DNA of 64,000 bases from Microbacterium commune (GCF_014836945.1 NZ_JACSPX010000001.1:1047727-1111726); one strand, 5' to 3'. Counted from the stretch's first letter, positions 1 through 9,040 are shown. Notes: generated from the sequence alone by a model not told the origin. Numbers and translations are program-made.

Positions 1-1550
1 GCGGCACCGACACGCTCGGCGTGGGCATCAACGTGCCGATCCGCACGGTGCTGCTCACCGCGCTGACGAAGTTCGACGGCACGCGGATGCGTCAGCTGAA
101 CGCCCGCGAGTTCCACCAGATCGCCGGGCGCGCCGGGCGCGCGGGCTACGACACCGCAGGGACGGTGGTGGCGCAGGCACCCGAGCACGAGAGCGACAAC
201 ATCGCCGCGGTGAAGAAGGCGGGCGACGACCCGAAGAAGAAGCGCAAGATCATCCGCAAGAAGGCGCCCGACGGGTTCGTGTCCTGGGGCGAGCCGTCGT
301 TCCAGAAGCTCATCGGCTCGGAGCCCGAGACGCTGACGTCGCACATGCAGATCACCAGCGCGATGATGCTCAACGTGATCGCCCGCGGCGGCGACGTCTT
401 CGCGAATATGCGCTCCCTGGTATACGACAACCACGAGTCGCGAGCCGCGCAGCGGCTGCTGGCCCTGCGGGCGCTCGGCATCTACCGCACCCTGCTGCAG
501 TCCGGCGTCGTGGAGCGGGCAGACGGCACCGTGCGCCTCACCGTCGATCTGCAGCCCGACTTCGCGCTCAACCAGCCGCTCTCCCCGTTCGCTCTGGCGG
601 CCTTCGAGCTGCTCGAGCCCGAGTCGCCGACGTTCGCCCTCGACATGATCTCGATCGTCGAGGCCACCCTCGACGACCCGCGCGCGATCCTCAGTCAGCA
701 GGAGTTCCAGGCGCGCGGCGAGGCTGTCGGCGCGATGAAGGCGGAGGGCATCGAGTACGACGAGCGCATGGAGCTGCTCGAGCAGATCACCTACCCCAAG
801 CCACTCGACGAGCTGCTGAGCGCGGCGTTCGAGACCTTCAGCTCGTCGCAGCCGTGGATCCGCGACTTCGAGCTGCACCCCAAGTCGGTGGTGCGCGACA
901 TGTACGAGCGGGCCATGTCGTTCGGGGAGTACGTCGCCTATTACAAGGTGGCCCGGTCGGAGGGGGTTGTGCTGCGCTACCTGTCGGATGCCTATCGCGC
1001 GGCCTCGCAGACCATCCCCGAGCAGCTGAAGACCGACGAGCTGCGCGACCTCATCGAGTGGCTCGGCGAGCTCGTGCGTCAGGTCGACTCGAGCCTGCTG
1101 GACGAGTGGGAAGAGCTCATGGCGGGCACCGACAACGGCGTGGTCGACCGCCACGACGAACCGGTCGTGCCGCCCGCGCCGAAGCGTCTCACCGCCAACA
1201 CCCGCGCCTTCCGCGTGCTGGTGCGCAACGAGATGTTCCGCCGCGTGCTGCTCGCCGCCCGCGAAGACGTCGAATCCCTGGCATCGCTCGACGCCGACTT
1301 CGGCGCCGACGGCTGGAACGACGCCCTCGACGCGTATTTCGCCGAGCACGACGAGATCCGCACCGGTGCGGATGCCCGCAGCCCGCAGCTGCTGCTCATC
1401 GAGCAGGACGCGCAGCAGTGGACCGTGCGGCAGATCCTCGACGACCCGGCCGGCGACCACGACTGGGGCATCTCCGCGACGATCGACCTCGGCGCGTCCG
1501 ACGAGGCGGGTGAGGCGGTCGTGGCCGTGACCGGCGTGACCAGACTGTAG
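1..1550 (+). CDS. DEAD/DEAH-box RNA helicase, Ski2/Mtr4-like with DUF3516 C-terminus (5' partial)
   Basis: This is the C-terminal part of a superfamily 2 helicase whose start lies before the window. The frame is open from base 3. The first codons read GTDTLGVGINVP, a motif V-like segment, and motif VI follows as QIAGRAGRAG at about bases 118-147. That pairing is typical of Ski2/Mtr4-type RNA helicases. The remaining ~450 residues match the actinobacterial DUF3516 helicase architecture in length and position; this is recalled from family knowledge, not searched. A lysine-rich patch (DPKKKRKIIRKKAP) follows motif VI. The likely role is ATP-driven RNA unwinding in the cytoplasm. The ATP-binding half is outside the window. 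Confidence 0.85.
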   Translation, partial: GTDTLGVGINVPIRTVLLTALTKFDGTRMRQLNAREFHQIAGRAGRAGYDTAGTVVAQAPEHESDNIAAVKKAGDDPKKKRKIIRKKAPDGFVSWGEPSFQKLIGSEPETLTSHMQITSAMMLNVIARGGDVFANMRSLVYDNHESRAAQRLLALRALGIYRTLLQSGVVERADGTVRLTVDLQPDFALNQPLSPFALAAFELLEPESPTFALDMISIVEATLDDPRAILSQQEFQARGEAVGAMKAEGIEYDERMELLEQITYPKPLDELLSAAFETFSSSQPWIRDFELHPKSVVRDMYERAMSFGEYVAYYKVARSEGVVLRYLSDAYRAASQTIPEQLKTDELRDLIEWLGELVRQVDSSLLDEWEELMAGTDNGVVDRHDEPVVPPAPKRLTANTRAFRVLVRNEMFRRVLLAAREDVESLASLDADFGADGWNDALDAYFAEHDEIRTGADARSPQLLLIEQDAQQWTVRQILDDPAGDHDWGISATIDLGASDEAGEAVVAVTGVTRL

Positions 1551-1569
1551 CTGCGGCGGGCGCGACCCG

Positions 1570-2922
1570 TCAGCGGAACGACTCGACGCCGCCCCACCCG
1601 CCGACCCACGCTTCCACCCGCGGGTCGGGTCTCAGCGCGTGCGTCCCGACGGCCGTCATCCGCCGAGTCCGGAACCCATCCTCGTGACCCCACCGTTCGG
1701 CTCGACGGGCCGCCCTCCGGGCGCGCAGCGACCCGAGCGACGAGCCGTCGTCGTCGACGAGCTGGACCGTGCCCACGTCGCCGGTGCCGAGGCCGTGCAC
1801 GAGGTCGACGATCCACGTCGCATCGAGCACGACGACGGGACGGCTCATCTCCCAGACGACCCTGGCGTCGACGTCGTCGCGCGCCGGAGCGACGCGAGGG
1901 TCCTCATCGAGCGCCGCGGGGATGTCGTCGAGCAGCAGCCGGGCGCGCGGGAACGCCGCGAACAGCGAATCCGCCATGACGAACAGTGCCGCCGGGGAGT
2001 GCTCTCCGCGCATGCGAACCACGAGGTCCGCGGCACCGGGCCACAGCGCCCGCGGCGACGAGCCCGGCACCGGGATGGACGACTGCATCCGCAGGGTCTG
2101 GGCGTTGGCCCGATCCATCCCCGACCCCTCGCGGTCGGCCCACTCCGGGCCGTCGTGCCAGGCGACCGCGTCGGGGACGTGAGCGAACACCGCACCCGCC
2201 TGCCACATGCGGTGCGCCCACTCCCAGTCCTCGCCGCCGTACGACGTGAACGTCTCGTCGAATCCGCCGACCTCGTCGAACAGGCTGCGCGAGCAGCCGA
2301 TGACCGCGCCGATCACGAACCGGTACGAGCGGTCGTCGGCGTCGAGCAGCGCTCGGCTGCGCACGTACTCCTCCGCCAGCCAGACGGGTTCCGGCAGTTC
2401 TCGCCCGGCGGCGGCCTCGGTCACCGGCACCTCGGGCGGGATGCCCGAGAAGTCGGCGTGCCGGCGGCGTCCGGCGACGACGGCTTCGGGCAGCAGCGCG
2501 GGGAGCCTGCTGAGCGCGCGCACGTACCCGGGCTCCGGCGACGTGTCGGCATCGAGGAAGCACAGCACCTCGCCGGTGCTCGCGCGCACGCCGAGGTTGC
2601 GCACGGCGGCGAGGCGGAACCCCTGATCGTCCTGACGCACGAGGATCACGTCGTCGGGCACCTCGACCTCACCGGGCGATCCGTCGTCGGCGACGATGAC
2701 CTCCAGCAGCTGCGGCGGGTAGTCCTGCGCAGCGAGCGCGTGCAGGGTGCGGGCGAGCTCCGCGGGCTGATCGTAGTGCGAGACGATCACCGACACCCGG
2801 GGCAGCGGGTCGGGCTGGATGCCGTCGAACGAGTCCCACCGGTTGCCGACGACCCACTGCCGTCCGGCGAACCCCTGCCTTCCGGCGGACCCCTGCCTTC
2901 CGGCGGACCCCGGCGCCGTCAC
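1570..2922 (-). CDS. Glycosyltransferase family 2 (GT-A) with a repeat-bearing N-terminus
   Basis: A 450-residue GT-A glycosyltransferase. The GT2 fold begins near residue 40 (RVSVIVSHYDQP), has a DxD-type metal/nucleotide motif FLDADTS near residue 122, and an ED motif GGEDWEWAHRMW near residue 225. The last ~180 residues match nothing I recognise. The start is the GTG at 2922, because its GTGA overlaps the stop of the upstream glycosyltransferase gene; a longer open frame to 3150 only shadows that gene. Residues ~5-21 are three tandem copies of a six-residue unit (G-[SF]-A-G-R-Q) encoded by an 18-bp tandem repeat. It is the last gene of a three-gene operon. Donor and acceptor sugars cannot be read from sequence. 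Confidence 0.85.
   Translation of the reverse strand: MTAPGSAGRQGSAGRQGFAGRQWVVGNRWDSFDGIQPDPLPRVSVIVSHYDQPAELARTLHALAAQDYPPQLLEVIVADDGSPGEVEVPDDVILVRQDDQGFRLAAVRNLGVRASTGEVLCFLDADTSPEPGYVRALSRLPALLPEAVVAGRRRHADFSGIPPEVPVTEAAAGRELPEPVWLAEEYVRSRALLDADDRSYRFVIGAVIGCSRSLFDEVGGFDETFTSYGGEDWEWAHRMWQAGAVFAHVPDAVAWHDGPEWADREGSGMDRANAQTLRMQSSIPVPGSSPRALWPGAADLVVRMRGEHSPAALFVMADSLFAAFPRARLLLDDIPAALDEDPRVAPARDDVDARVVWEMSRPVVVLDATWIVDLVHGLGTGDVGTVQLVDDDGSSLGSLRARRAARRAERWGHEDGFRTRRMTAVGTHALRPDPRVEAWVGGWGGVESFR
2857..2910. repeat. 18-bp tandem repeat, three copies, inside the GT2 gene
   Basis: Three adjacent 18-bp units occupy 2857-2874, 2875-2892 and 2893-2910. The second and third are identical (ctgccttccggcggaccc) and the first differs at two bases. 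They encode the six-residue repeat at the N-terminus of the GT2 protein. Because the unit is a multiple of three, copy-number change would alter linker length without breaking the frame. Confidence 0.9.
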
Positions 2923-3890
2923 GAGTCCAGTCCGTCCCACAGCCGCAGGTACGCGCTCGCCACGTCGGCGCGCGAGAGCGGCAGGCGCGCAAGCCCGTGC
3001 CAGGTCGTGTCGGGGTGCGCGATCGCGTGCCGCAGCGCATCGGCCAGGTCGGTCTCGGCGACGGGGGTGATCGTGCCGGGGCGCAGCGCCGCCATCTCGT
3101 CGATGTAGCGGTTGCGCACCGCGACCGGGCGCCGGCCCCAGCCGATCCATGAGGCCAGCGAGCCGGATGCCGAGATGTGCCGGTGCGCGATCACCGGCAC
3201 GCTCACCGCTCGGCCGCGTCGGGCGATCTCGGCGTCATCCAGCCACCCCGTGACCTCGACCTCGACGCCGAGGCCGGCCGCGCGCCGCACGAAGGTCTCG
3301 AGCTCGGCCGCATGCCCGTCCGACGCGCGCCCGAGCACGGTGAGCCTGCTGATCCCCGCCGCGGCCGCCGCATCCGCTGCCTCGTCGTGGCCCTTGCCCG
3401 GGTAGAAGAAGCCGAGCACGCCGACGGATCCGTCCGGGCGGCCCCTCCCGGCATCCGCCTCGAGCTCGACGGGCAGGGGGATGACGGAGACCGCACCCGA
3501 CCACACGTCCTCCTCGCGCAGCAGCGCCCGCTCGTGCTCGCTGTTCACGACGACGGCGCGGGCCGCGGCCGCCACCCGCGCGTACGCCGCCCGGCGTCGG
3601 GGCCGGTTCTGCTCTCCGTCGGATGCCTGCGGCACGTCGTGCAGGGTCACACTCAGGCGCACGCGGGACGCGAGATCGGCGAACACGCGAGAGGCATCCT
3701 CGGGCGACGCGCCCCAGAGCCGGTCGGTGAAGTGCGTGTGCACGGCCGTTCCCTCCGGCAGCTGCCCGACCTCGCCCGCGTCGACGGTGCGCGCGTCCCC
3801 GAGCGCGCCGACCGCGGCCGCCATGTCACGGGCGTACACGGCGACGCCATGGTCGCCGGGGTGCACGAGCAGCAGGGGCGTGCCGGTCAT
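2919..3890 (-). CDS. Glycosyltransferase, GT-B fold (GT4-like)
   Basis: A 323-residue predicted GT-B glycosyltransferase. It opens with PLLLVHPGDHGVAVYA, has the N-domain line SVTLHDVPQ, and enters the C-terminal Rossmann half near residue 155 (GVLGFFYPGKGHDEA), a typical 'returns to a sugar-nucleotide site' segment. The family EX7E motif is not obvious, so it is a divergent member. The start is the ATG at 3890, which overlaps the upstream stop as ATGA. It is the middle gene of the operon WcbI-GT-GT2, both junctions being 4-bp overlaps, so the three are probably translated together and act on the same glycan. Confidence 0.8.
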   Translation of the reverse strand: MTGTPLLLVHPGDHGVAVYARDMAAAVGALGDARTVDAGEVGQLPEGTAVHTHFTDRLWGASPEDASRVFADLASRVRLSVTLHDVPQASDGEQNRPRRRAAYARVAAAARAVVVNSEHERALLREEDVWSGAVSVIPLPVELEADAGRGRPDGSVGVLGFFYPGKGHDEAADAAAAAGISRLTVLGRASDGHAAELETFVRRAAGLGVEVEVTGWLDDAEIARRGRAVSVPVIAHRHISASGSLASWIGWGRRPVAVRNRYIDEMAALRPGTITPVAETDLADALRHAIAHPDTTWHGLARLPLSRADVASAYLRLWDGLDS

Positions 3891-4816
3891 GCCGTCCGCC
3901 AGACGGTCAGCAGCGGCGCCAGACGCTCGACGGCTGCGGCGACGAACTCGGGATGAGCGGCGTACCAGGCCAGGTGGGCATCGCGCACCGCCGCGTCGTC
4001 GACGATCCGTCCCTCCACGATCCACTCCGCACGCGGTTCCTCGGCCAGCCCCCATGCCTCGACCACCTCCGGGGCGAGCGGGGCGCGCACCGAGTCGAGC
4101 AGCGGACGTCCGGGGTCGACCGGTCCGTCTGCCGCGCCCAGCGCCTCGAGGATGCGGGCGCCGAGCGGCATCCAGACCGCGTTCCCGGGGTGGTTCACCG
4201 TGCGCATGTGGTCGGCCGTGACCGTGTCGAAGAGGTCGGAGACCGGGATGTCGGTCACCGCTTCGCGCGCGCGCAGAACCTCGACAGACGAGCGGGCGAC
4301 GGCCCGCACGGCATCCGGCGGCAGGGACGACGACACCGGCAGTCCGGCGGCCGTCGCGAGGGTGCGCACGTCGTGGTACGCCACGACCGGCGGATCCTCA
4401 TCGATCCCCGGCACCCGGATCGCCGCCTGGAACGGATGCAGCCCCGCGAACCGCACGGGCGGCACCGTGAGCACCCGAGCCGAGGTCGCCGCGGCCACCT
4501 GGCGCGTGCCGAGAGGCAGGTCGTGGTAGTCGTCGCGCACCGGCTGGGTGACCACCGTGTGCGCGGCCGCCACCACGTCGTGCAGACGCCGCGCATCGTC
4601 GGCCGTCAGCTCGTGCACCGGCGGGGTTCGGATGAAGCGGCGATCCGCGGTGTCGATCACGAGCCGCAGCGACTCGGCCTGGCAGTTGCCGAGCACGACG
4701 CCGAAGCTCTCGGGCAGAGGGGCCAGACCGTAGAACTCCTCGTAGTGCCGACGCCGTCCTAGCACCGCCGCCTCGGCGGGCGCAACGGTGGTGACGTCGG
4801 GAGAGGAGGGGTCCAT
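3887..4816 (-). CDS. WcbI-family polysaccharide biosynthesis protein (putative acetyltransferase)
   Basis: A 309-residue protein with the hallmark GVVLGNCQAESLRL at about residues 39-52, followed by TQPVRDDYHDLPLGT. These lines match the WcbI family, first described in capsule loci and proposed to be acetyl- or acyl-transferases using CoA. I recognise the family from this motif only. It has no signal peptide or membrane segment and is probably cytoplasmic. It is first in a three-gene operon with two glycosyltransferases, which supports a role in decorating a surface glycan. The ATG at 4816 follows an AT-richer stretch shared with the divergent operon. Confidence 0.75.
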   Translation of the reverse strand: MDPSSPDVTTVAPAEAAVLGRRRHYEEFYGLAPLPESFGVVLGNCQAESLRLVIDTADRRFIRTPPVHELTADDARRLHDVVAAAHTVVTQPVRDDYHDLPLGTRQVAAATSARVLTVPPVRFAGLHPFQAAIRVPGIDEDPPVVAYHDVRTLATAAGLPVSSSLPPDAVRAVARSSVEVLRAREAVTDIPVSDLFDTVTADHMRTVNHPGNAVWMPLGARILEALGAADGPVDPGRPLLDSVRAPLAPEVVEAWGLAEEPRAEWIVEGRIVDDAAVRDAHLAWYAAHPEFVAAAVERLAPLLTVWRTA

Positions 4817-4923
4817 GCTTCGAAGGTATACCTCTGTCTTTTTCCGCTTGACCCCGTTGATTTTTCACGCATCCATCCCTGCGATCTGCGCACTCAGACC
4901 GCTCAGCCACTCGAGGAGGAACC
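4817..4923. promoter_or_regulatory. Divergent promoter region of the glycan locus
   Basis: This 107-bp gap separates the leftward wcbI-like operon from the rightward glycosyltransferase operon and is clearly more AT-rich than its surroundings (for example 4848-4866). A TATACC hexamer on the minus strand lies about 10 bases before the wcbI-like ATG. A strong Shine-Dalgarno (gaggagga, 4913-4920) serves the rightward genes. The exact -35 and -10 boxes are not certain. Confidence 0.45.
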
Positions 4924-5994
4924 ATCGGTACAGCCTCCGCGCCCATCCGGGTCGCCTCCATCCCGTCCGCCCACCCCTACATCCAGGCCATCACCGATCC
5001 GCACCGGGTCGCGCTGCTGCCCGACCCTCCGGTGCCGGGCGCCCCGCCCGAGCAGTGGTGGCCACCGGTCGCGATGACCGCGCGATGGCTCAGCGAGAAC
5101 GCCGCCGAGTTCGACGTGCTGCACGTGCACTTCGGGTTGGAGTCGTTCACGGCGGATGAGCTGCGCGACGGTCTCGATGCGGCCGCCCGCGCGGGCCGCC
5201 CTGTGGTGTTCACGGTGCATGACCTCGACAATCCGCAGATCGTCGATCAGGATCCTTACCGAGCGCTGCTCGACGTGATCGTCCCGGCCGCCGATCGACT
5301 GATCACGCTCACGCCGTCCGCCGCTGCGGAGATCGAGCGTCGGTGGGGTCGCCCGAGCGTGGTGCTCGCCCACCCGACGCTTCTCGACGAGGCCGCAGAC
5401 CCCGGACGCGTCACCGACGGCGAGACCGTGCGCGTCGGCATCCACCTGCGCGACCTGCGCCCGAACATCGACGCGGAGAACGCGGTCCGCGCGGCGGTGC
5501 ACGCCGCGCGGCTGCTCGAGCGGTCGGGCCCGGCGGTCGAGATCGAGGTGCTGCTGAACGAGAACGTGCGCGACGATCGCACCGCCGACCGGGTGGTCGC
5601 CGCAGCCGACGGGCATGCCGCCGTGCGGGTGCGGCGGACGCCGTATCTCACCGATGCGGAGATCGAGCAGTGGCTCGGCGGGCTCGATCTTTTCGTGCTG
5701 CCCTACCGGCACGGAACGCACTCCGGATGGGTCGAGCTCTGCTACGACCTCGGCGTTCGGGTGGCCGGAACCGACGTCGGACACATCCGGTCGCAGCATC
5801 CGTCCGATTTCCGCGTGGTCGATCTCGACGATCCGCGAACGGTGGCCGCCGCGGTGACGTGGGCCCGCGACGACTCCCCGTCGGCAGACGAGGTGGTCGC
5901 GAGCCGGCGTGCGCAGCGACGCGATCAGAGACGCGCCGTGCGCGACGCGCACGCCCGCCTCTACCGCGACGTCATCGCCGGAGTGCAGGCGTGA
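4924..5994 (+). CDS. Glycosyltransferase, GT4-like, with a non-canonical ATC start
   Basis: A predicted 356-residue GT-B glycosyltransferase. The text APIRVASIPSAHPYIQAI and later FDVLHVHFGLESFT look like a genuine family N-terminus, but no ATG, GTG or TTG precedes them in frame. The first standard in-frame start is the GTG at 5032, which would remove this region. A strong Shine-Dalgarno (aggagga, ending 4920) sits just before an ATC codon at 4924, so I place the start there; a C-for-G error in ATG would explain it equally well. The C-terminal half contains DLFVLPYRHGTHSGWVELCY. It is first of four overlapping genes. Confidence 0.75.
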   Translation: MGTASAPIRVASIPSAHPYIQAITDPHRVALLPDPPVPGAPPEQWWPPVAMTARWLSENAAEFDVLHVHFGLESFTADELRDGLDAAARAGRPVVFTVHDLDNPQIVDQDPYRALLDVIVPAADRLITLTPSAAAEIERRWGRPSVVLAHPTLLDEAADPGRVTDGETVRVGIHLRDLRPNIDAENAVRAAVHAARLLERSGPAVEIEVLLNENVRDDRTADRVVAAADGHAAVRVRRTPYLTDAEIEQWLGGLDLFVLPYRHGTHSGWVELCYDLGVRVAGTDVGHIRSQHPSDFRVVDLDDPRTVAAAVTWARDDSPSADEVVASRRAQRRDQRRAVRDAHARLYRDVIAGVQA

Positions 5995-7139
5995 GCGCGG
6001 GTCAGCGCCTGCGCGTGCTGGTCGTCGCGCCCGAACGGCATGCTCTGCGCCAGCCGCATGCGGGTGGGCTCGAGGCGGTGGTGTGGAATCGGGTGCGGTG
6101 GCTGCGCCGACGCGGACACCGCGTCGACCTGTGCGCCGCCGCCGGGTCGGATTTCCTCGGCTCCGACCCCGACCTGCACCTGCCGAGCCCGCGCTGGCAT
6201 CGCACGCACGACGCGTCCGACACGGAGAACCCGGCCGGCCACCGCGGGCGGATGGCGGATGCCTTCGCACGCGTGCGCTCGCGACTGACCGACCCGCTCG
6301 ACGGTGTCGACGTCGTCGACAACCACAGCCTGCACGGCGACCCGATCCTGTGGAGCCGCGACCTGGGCGTTCCGGTCGTGACGACCCTGCACACGCCGCC
6401 CCTCCCCGACATGGTGCGCGCCGCGCGATCACTTCCGTCGTCGGCCCCGCATCGCTTTCTCGCGGTCAGCCAGTACACCGCCCGCTCGTGGTCCGCGGAG
6501 GGCGTGGACGCCTTCGTCTTCCCCAACGGCGTCGACAGCACCGAATGGCGACGAGGAGCGGGCGGGGATCACTGGGTGTGGTTCGGCCGCATCGTGCCCG
6601 AGAAGGCACCGCACCTCGCGATCAGGGCCGCACTGCTCGCCGGTGCACGCATCCGGATCGCCGGTCGCATCGGCGACCCGGTGTATTTCGACCGTGAGGT
6701 CGCGCCGCTCCTGGGTGACGGCGCGGAGTACGTCGGACCGCTGCGTCAGCCCGAGCTGTGCGCTCTGGTCGGCGCGTCGTCGGTCGCGCTGGTCACCCCG
6801 GTCTGGTCGGAGCCGTTCGGTCTGGTGCTGGCCGAGGCGCTGATGACCGGCACGCCGGTCGTCGCGTTCGACGCCGGCGGGGCGCGCGAAGTGCTCGCCG
6901 GGCTGCCCGGATGCGCTGTCGTGCGCGCCCGCGATGTGAGCGCCCTTGCTCGGGCCGCCGTCAGCCTCGCCGCCGAGTCGGCGTCGGGCACATTCCGTGA
7001 TCGGGTTCGCGCTGCGGCATCCGCCCGGCATTCGCTCGCCCGGCGTCATCGCGAGGTGGAGCGCGTGCTCGGCATCGCCGCCCAGACCCCGGCCGCGCTC
7101 GTGGACGAGGCGAGGGTCGCGGAGGCGGTCGGCGCATGA
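5991..7139 (+). CDS. Glycosyltransferase family 4
   Basis: A 382-residue GT4 protein. The N-domain carries HAGGLEAVVWNRVRWLRRRGH, a glycine-rich loop typical of sugar-nucleotide GTs. The C-domain has FGRIVPEKAPHLAIRAA and the EX7E motif in SEPFGLVLAEALMTGTPVVA near residue 274. The start is the GTG at 5991, whose GTGA overlaps the upstream stop; longer frames to the left only shadow the previous gene. It is soluble with no signal peptide, so it acts at the cytoplasmic face. It is second in the rightward operon. Acceptor specificity is unknown. Confidence 0.88.
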   Translation: MSAGQRLRVLVVAPERHALRQPHAGGLEAVVWNRVRWLRRRGHRVDLCAAAGSDFLGSDPDLHLPSPRWHRTHDASDTENPAGHRGRMADAFARVRSRLTDPLDGVDVVDNHSLHGDPILWSRDLGVPVVTTLHTPPLPDMVRAARSLPSSAPHRFLAVSQYTARSWSAEGVDAFVFPNGVDSTEWRRGAGGDHWVWFGRIVPEKAPHLAIRAALLAGARIRIAGRIGDPVYFDREVAPLLGDGAEYVGPLRQPELCALVGASSVALVTPVWSEPFGLVLAEALMTGTPVVAFDAGGAREVLAGLPGCAVVRARDVSALARAAVSLAAESASGTFRDRVRAAASARHSLARRHREVERVLGIAAQTPAALVDEARVAEAVGA

Positions 7140-8149
7140 TCGGCTGGTACGTGCACCACCACGGATGGGGACACCGCACCCGGATGCAGGCGATCCGGCG
7201 CCACCTCGACGAGGACGTCACCGTGTTCTCGAGCCTCCCCGCCCCGGCGACGCTCGACAGCGGCACCACGTGGATCCGCCTGCCCGCCGACGCCGATCCC
7301 GTCGTAGGTGCCGACGGAATCCGCCGCGAGGCGCACGAGCTCGGCGACGTCACCGCCGGCGGCGCGCTGCACTGGGCGCCGATCGGACACGACGGACATC
7401 AGACGCGACTGGCGATGATCGCCGACTGGATCGCCCGCACCCCGGTCTCGGCGTTCGTCGTCGACGTCAGCGTCGAGGTCACCGCCTTCGTGCGGCTTCT
7501 GGGCGTGCCGACCGTGGTGTTCGCCCAGCCCGGCGATCGCTCTGACGCCCCGCACCGTCTCGGCCACGACCTGGCGGATCGCATCGTCGCGCCGTGGGCC
7601 GAGGGCCTCTTCGATGCGGCGGGGCTGTCGGACCGCCGCGAGCGGGTGCGTCACGTCGGGGCGATCTCGCGGCACGACGGGCGGGATCGGCACCCGGGCG
7701 CCGATGGAGACGCGCGCCGCGTGCTCTTCCTCAGCCGCACCTTCGATCCGCCGCAGCTCGAGCAGACCACCGAGCAGCTGACCGCGCGGGGCTGGGTGGT
7801 CGAGACCGCCGGCGCACGCGACGACGATCGGGTCGACGACGTGTGGCCGATGCTCTGCCGGGCGACCGTGGTGGTCAGCGCCGCCGGCCTGAACGGCGTG
7901 GCCGACCTGGCTGCCGCCGGGGCACGCGCGGTGGTGCTGCCCCAGGACAGGCCGTTCGGCGAGCAGGAGCACACCGCGCGCGTGCTGCAGTCCGCCGGCT
8001 TCGCCCACACGGCGCCCGCCGACTCGTCGCCGGAGCACATCGCCGCGCTCGTCGAGCGGGCCGCCGCCTCGACCCCGGACTGGACCGGCTGGGGTGCCCG
8101 TGGCGCCGCAGCCCGGGCGGCCCACGCCATACAGGAGGTCGCCTCATGA
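7136..8149 (+). CDS. MurG/GT28-like glycosyltransferase
   Basis: A 337-residue protein beginning IGWYVHHHGWGHRTR, a histidine- and glycine-rich N-terminal loop. The C-terminal half has VVVSAAGLNGVADLAAAG followed by ARAVVLPQDRPFGEQEHTA near residues 245-280. This closely resembles the donor-binding region of MurG/GT28 enzymes, where glycine loops precede a P-x-x-x-x-x-E-Q stretch. ATGA overlaps the preceding stop, and the next gene overlaps its stop in the same way. It could instead be a UDP-sugar epimerase-like GT-B protein; the glycosyltransferase reading is favoured by its neighbours. Confidence 0.7.
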   Translation: MIGWYVHHHGWGHRTRMQAIRRHLDEDVTVFSSLPAPATLDSGTTWIRLPADADPVVGADGIRREAHELGDVTAGGALHWAPIGHDGHQTRLAMIADWIARTPVSAFVVDVSVEVTAFVRLLGVPTVVFAQPGDRSDAPHRLGHDLADRIVAPWAEGLFDAAGLSDRRERVRHVGAISRHDGRDRHPGADGDARRVLFLSRTFDPPQLEQTTEQLTARGWVVETAGARDDDRVDDVWPMLCRATVVVSAAGLNGVADLAAAGARAVVLPQDRPFGEQEHTARVLQSAGFAHTAPADSSPEHIAALVERAAASTPDWTGWGARGAAARAAHAIQEVAS

Positions 8150-8991
8150 CCGCACGGATCGGTGTGATCACGCCCGCGTCGCAGAATCGCCTCGCGCACC
8201 TGCACCGCCAGCGTCGTTTCCTCGACGCAGTCGCGCGGCCCGAGCACGAGGTGGTGCGCATCGAGGCGTGGCTCGACAGCGAGCCCCCGCCCCCGTTCGA
8301 CGGCGCCCTGCACGTGCATGTTCCGCCCGGGCGCGACGGCATGCGCGTCGGCGCCGCTCGCAACGCCGCTGCCGAGCTGGCGGTCGCTCAGGGCGTCGAT
8401 CTGCTCGTGTTCCTCGACGTGGACTGCCTGCCGGGGCCCGAGCTGCTCGCCCGGTACGTCGAGGCGGCGCGGTCGCACCCCGACGGTCTGCTGTGCGGGC
8501 CGGTCACGTACCTGGAGAGCGTGCAGCGGCCATCATCCGCCGAAGAGCTGGATGCGATGACCCGACCCCATCCGGTGCGCCCGAACCCGGCGACCGGCGT
8601 CGTCGAGACCGCGGGTCCGGCCGAGTACGACCTGTTCTGGTCGCTGTCGTTCGCGGTGACGCCTGCGACGTGGGCGCGGCTGGGCGGCTTCGACGAGAGG
8701 TACGAGGGGTACGGCGCGGAAGACACCGACCTGGGCCGGCGAGCCCGCTCACTGGGCATCCCTCTGCTGTGGGTCGGCGGTGCACACGCCTATCACCAGT
8801 GGCATCCGGCCGGCACTCCGCCGTGGCGCCACCTCGACGACATCCTGCGCAACGGCGCCCTGTTCGCCGAGCGGTGGGGCGAGTGGCCGATGGGCGGCTG
8901 GATCGACGCGTTCGTCGTGGCGGGGGCGATCGAACCCCACGACGGCGGATACCGCCGGACCGTGCGCGCCCCGGCAGTCCAGGAGCCGTGA
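8146..8991 (+). CDS. Glycosyltransferase family 2, galactosyltransferase-like C-terminus
   Basis: A 281-residue GT-A enzyme. VGAARNAAAELAV precedes the DxD-type motif LLVFLDVDCLPGP near residues 85-97. The acceptor-side segment GGFDERYEGYGAEDTDLGRR carries the ED motif and a short glycosyltransferase-7 C-terminal-like block. The start is the ATG at 8146, overlapping the previous stop as ATGA and preceded by aggagg at 8132-8137. It closes the four-gene rightward operon. No flippase, polymerase or lipid-linked initiating transferase is visible in the window, so how the glycan is started and exported is unknown. Confidence 0.85.
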   Translation: MTARIGVITPASQNRLAHLHRQRRFLDAVARPEHEVVRIEAWLDSEPPPPFDGALHVHVPPGRDGMRVGAARNAAAELAVAQGVDLLVFLDVDCLPGPELLARYVEAARSHPDGLLCGPVTYLESVQRPSSAEELDAMTRPHPVRPNPATGVVETAGPAEYDLFWSLSFAVTPATWARLGGFDERYEGYGAEDTDLGRRARSLGIPLLWVGGAHAYHQWHPAGTPPWRHLDDILRNGALFAERWGEWPMGGWIDAFVVAGAIEPHDGGYRRTVRAPAVQEP

Positions 8992-9040
8992 CGCCGCGTT
9001 CTCGCCCAGTCCGCCGCGCCTGCACAACCGCTCCGCCGGG

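Noticed and set aside
4903..6432. Long minus-strand open frame opposite the glycosyltransferases
   Set aside because: It is Arg/His/Gly-rich antisense text with no family motif, typical of high-GC DNA; the plus-strand genes have motifs, ribosome sites and overlaps.
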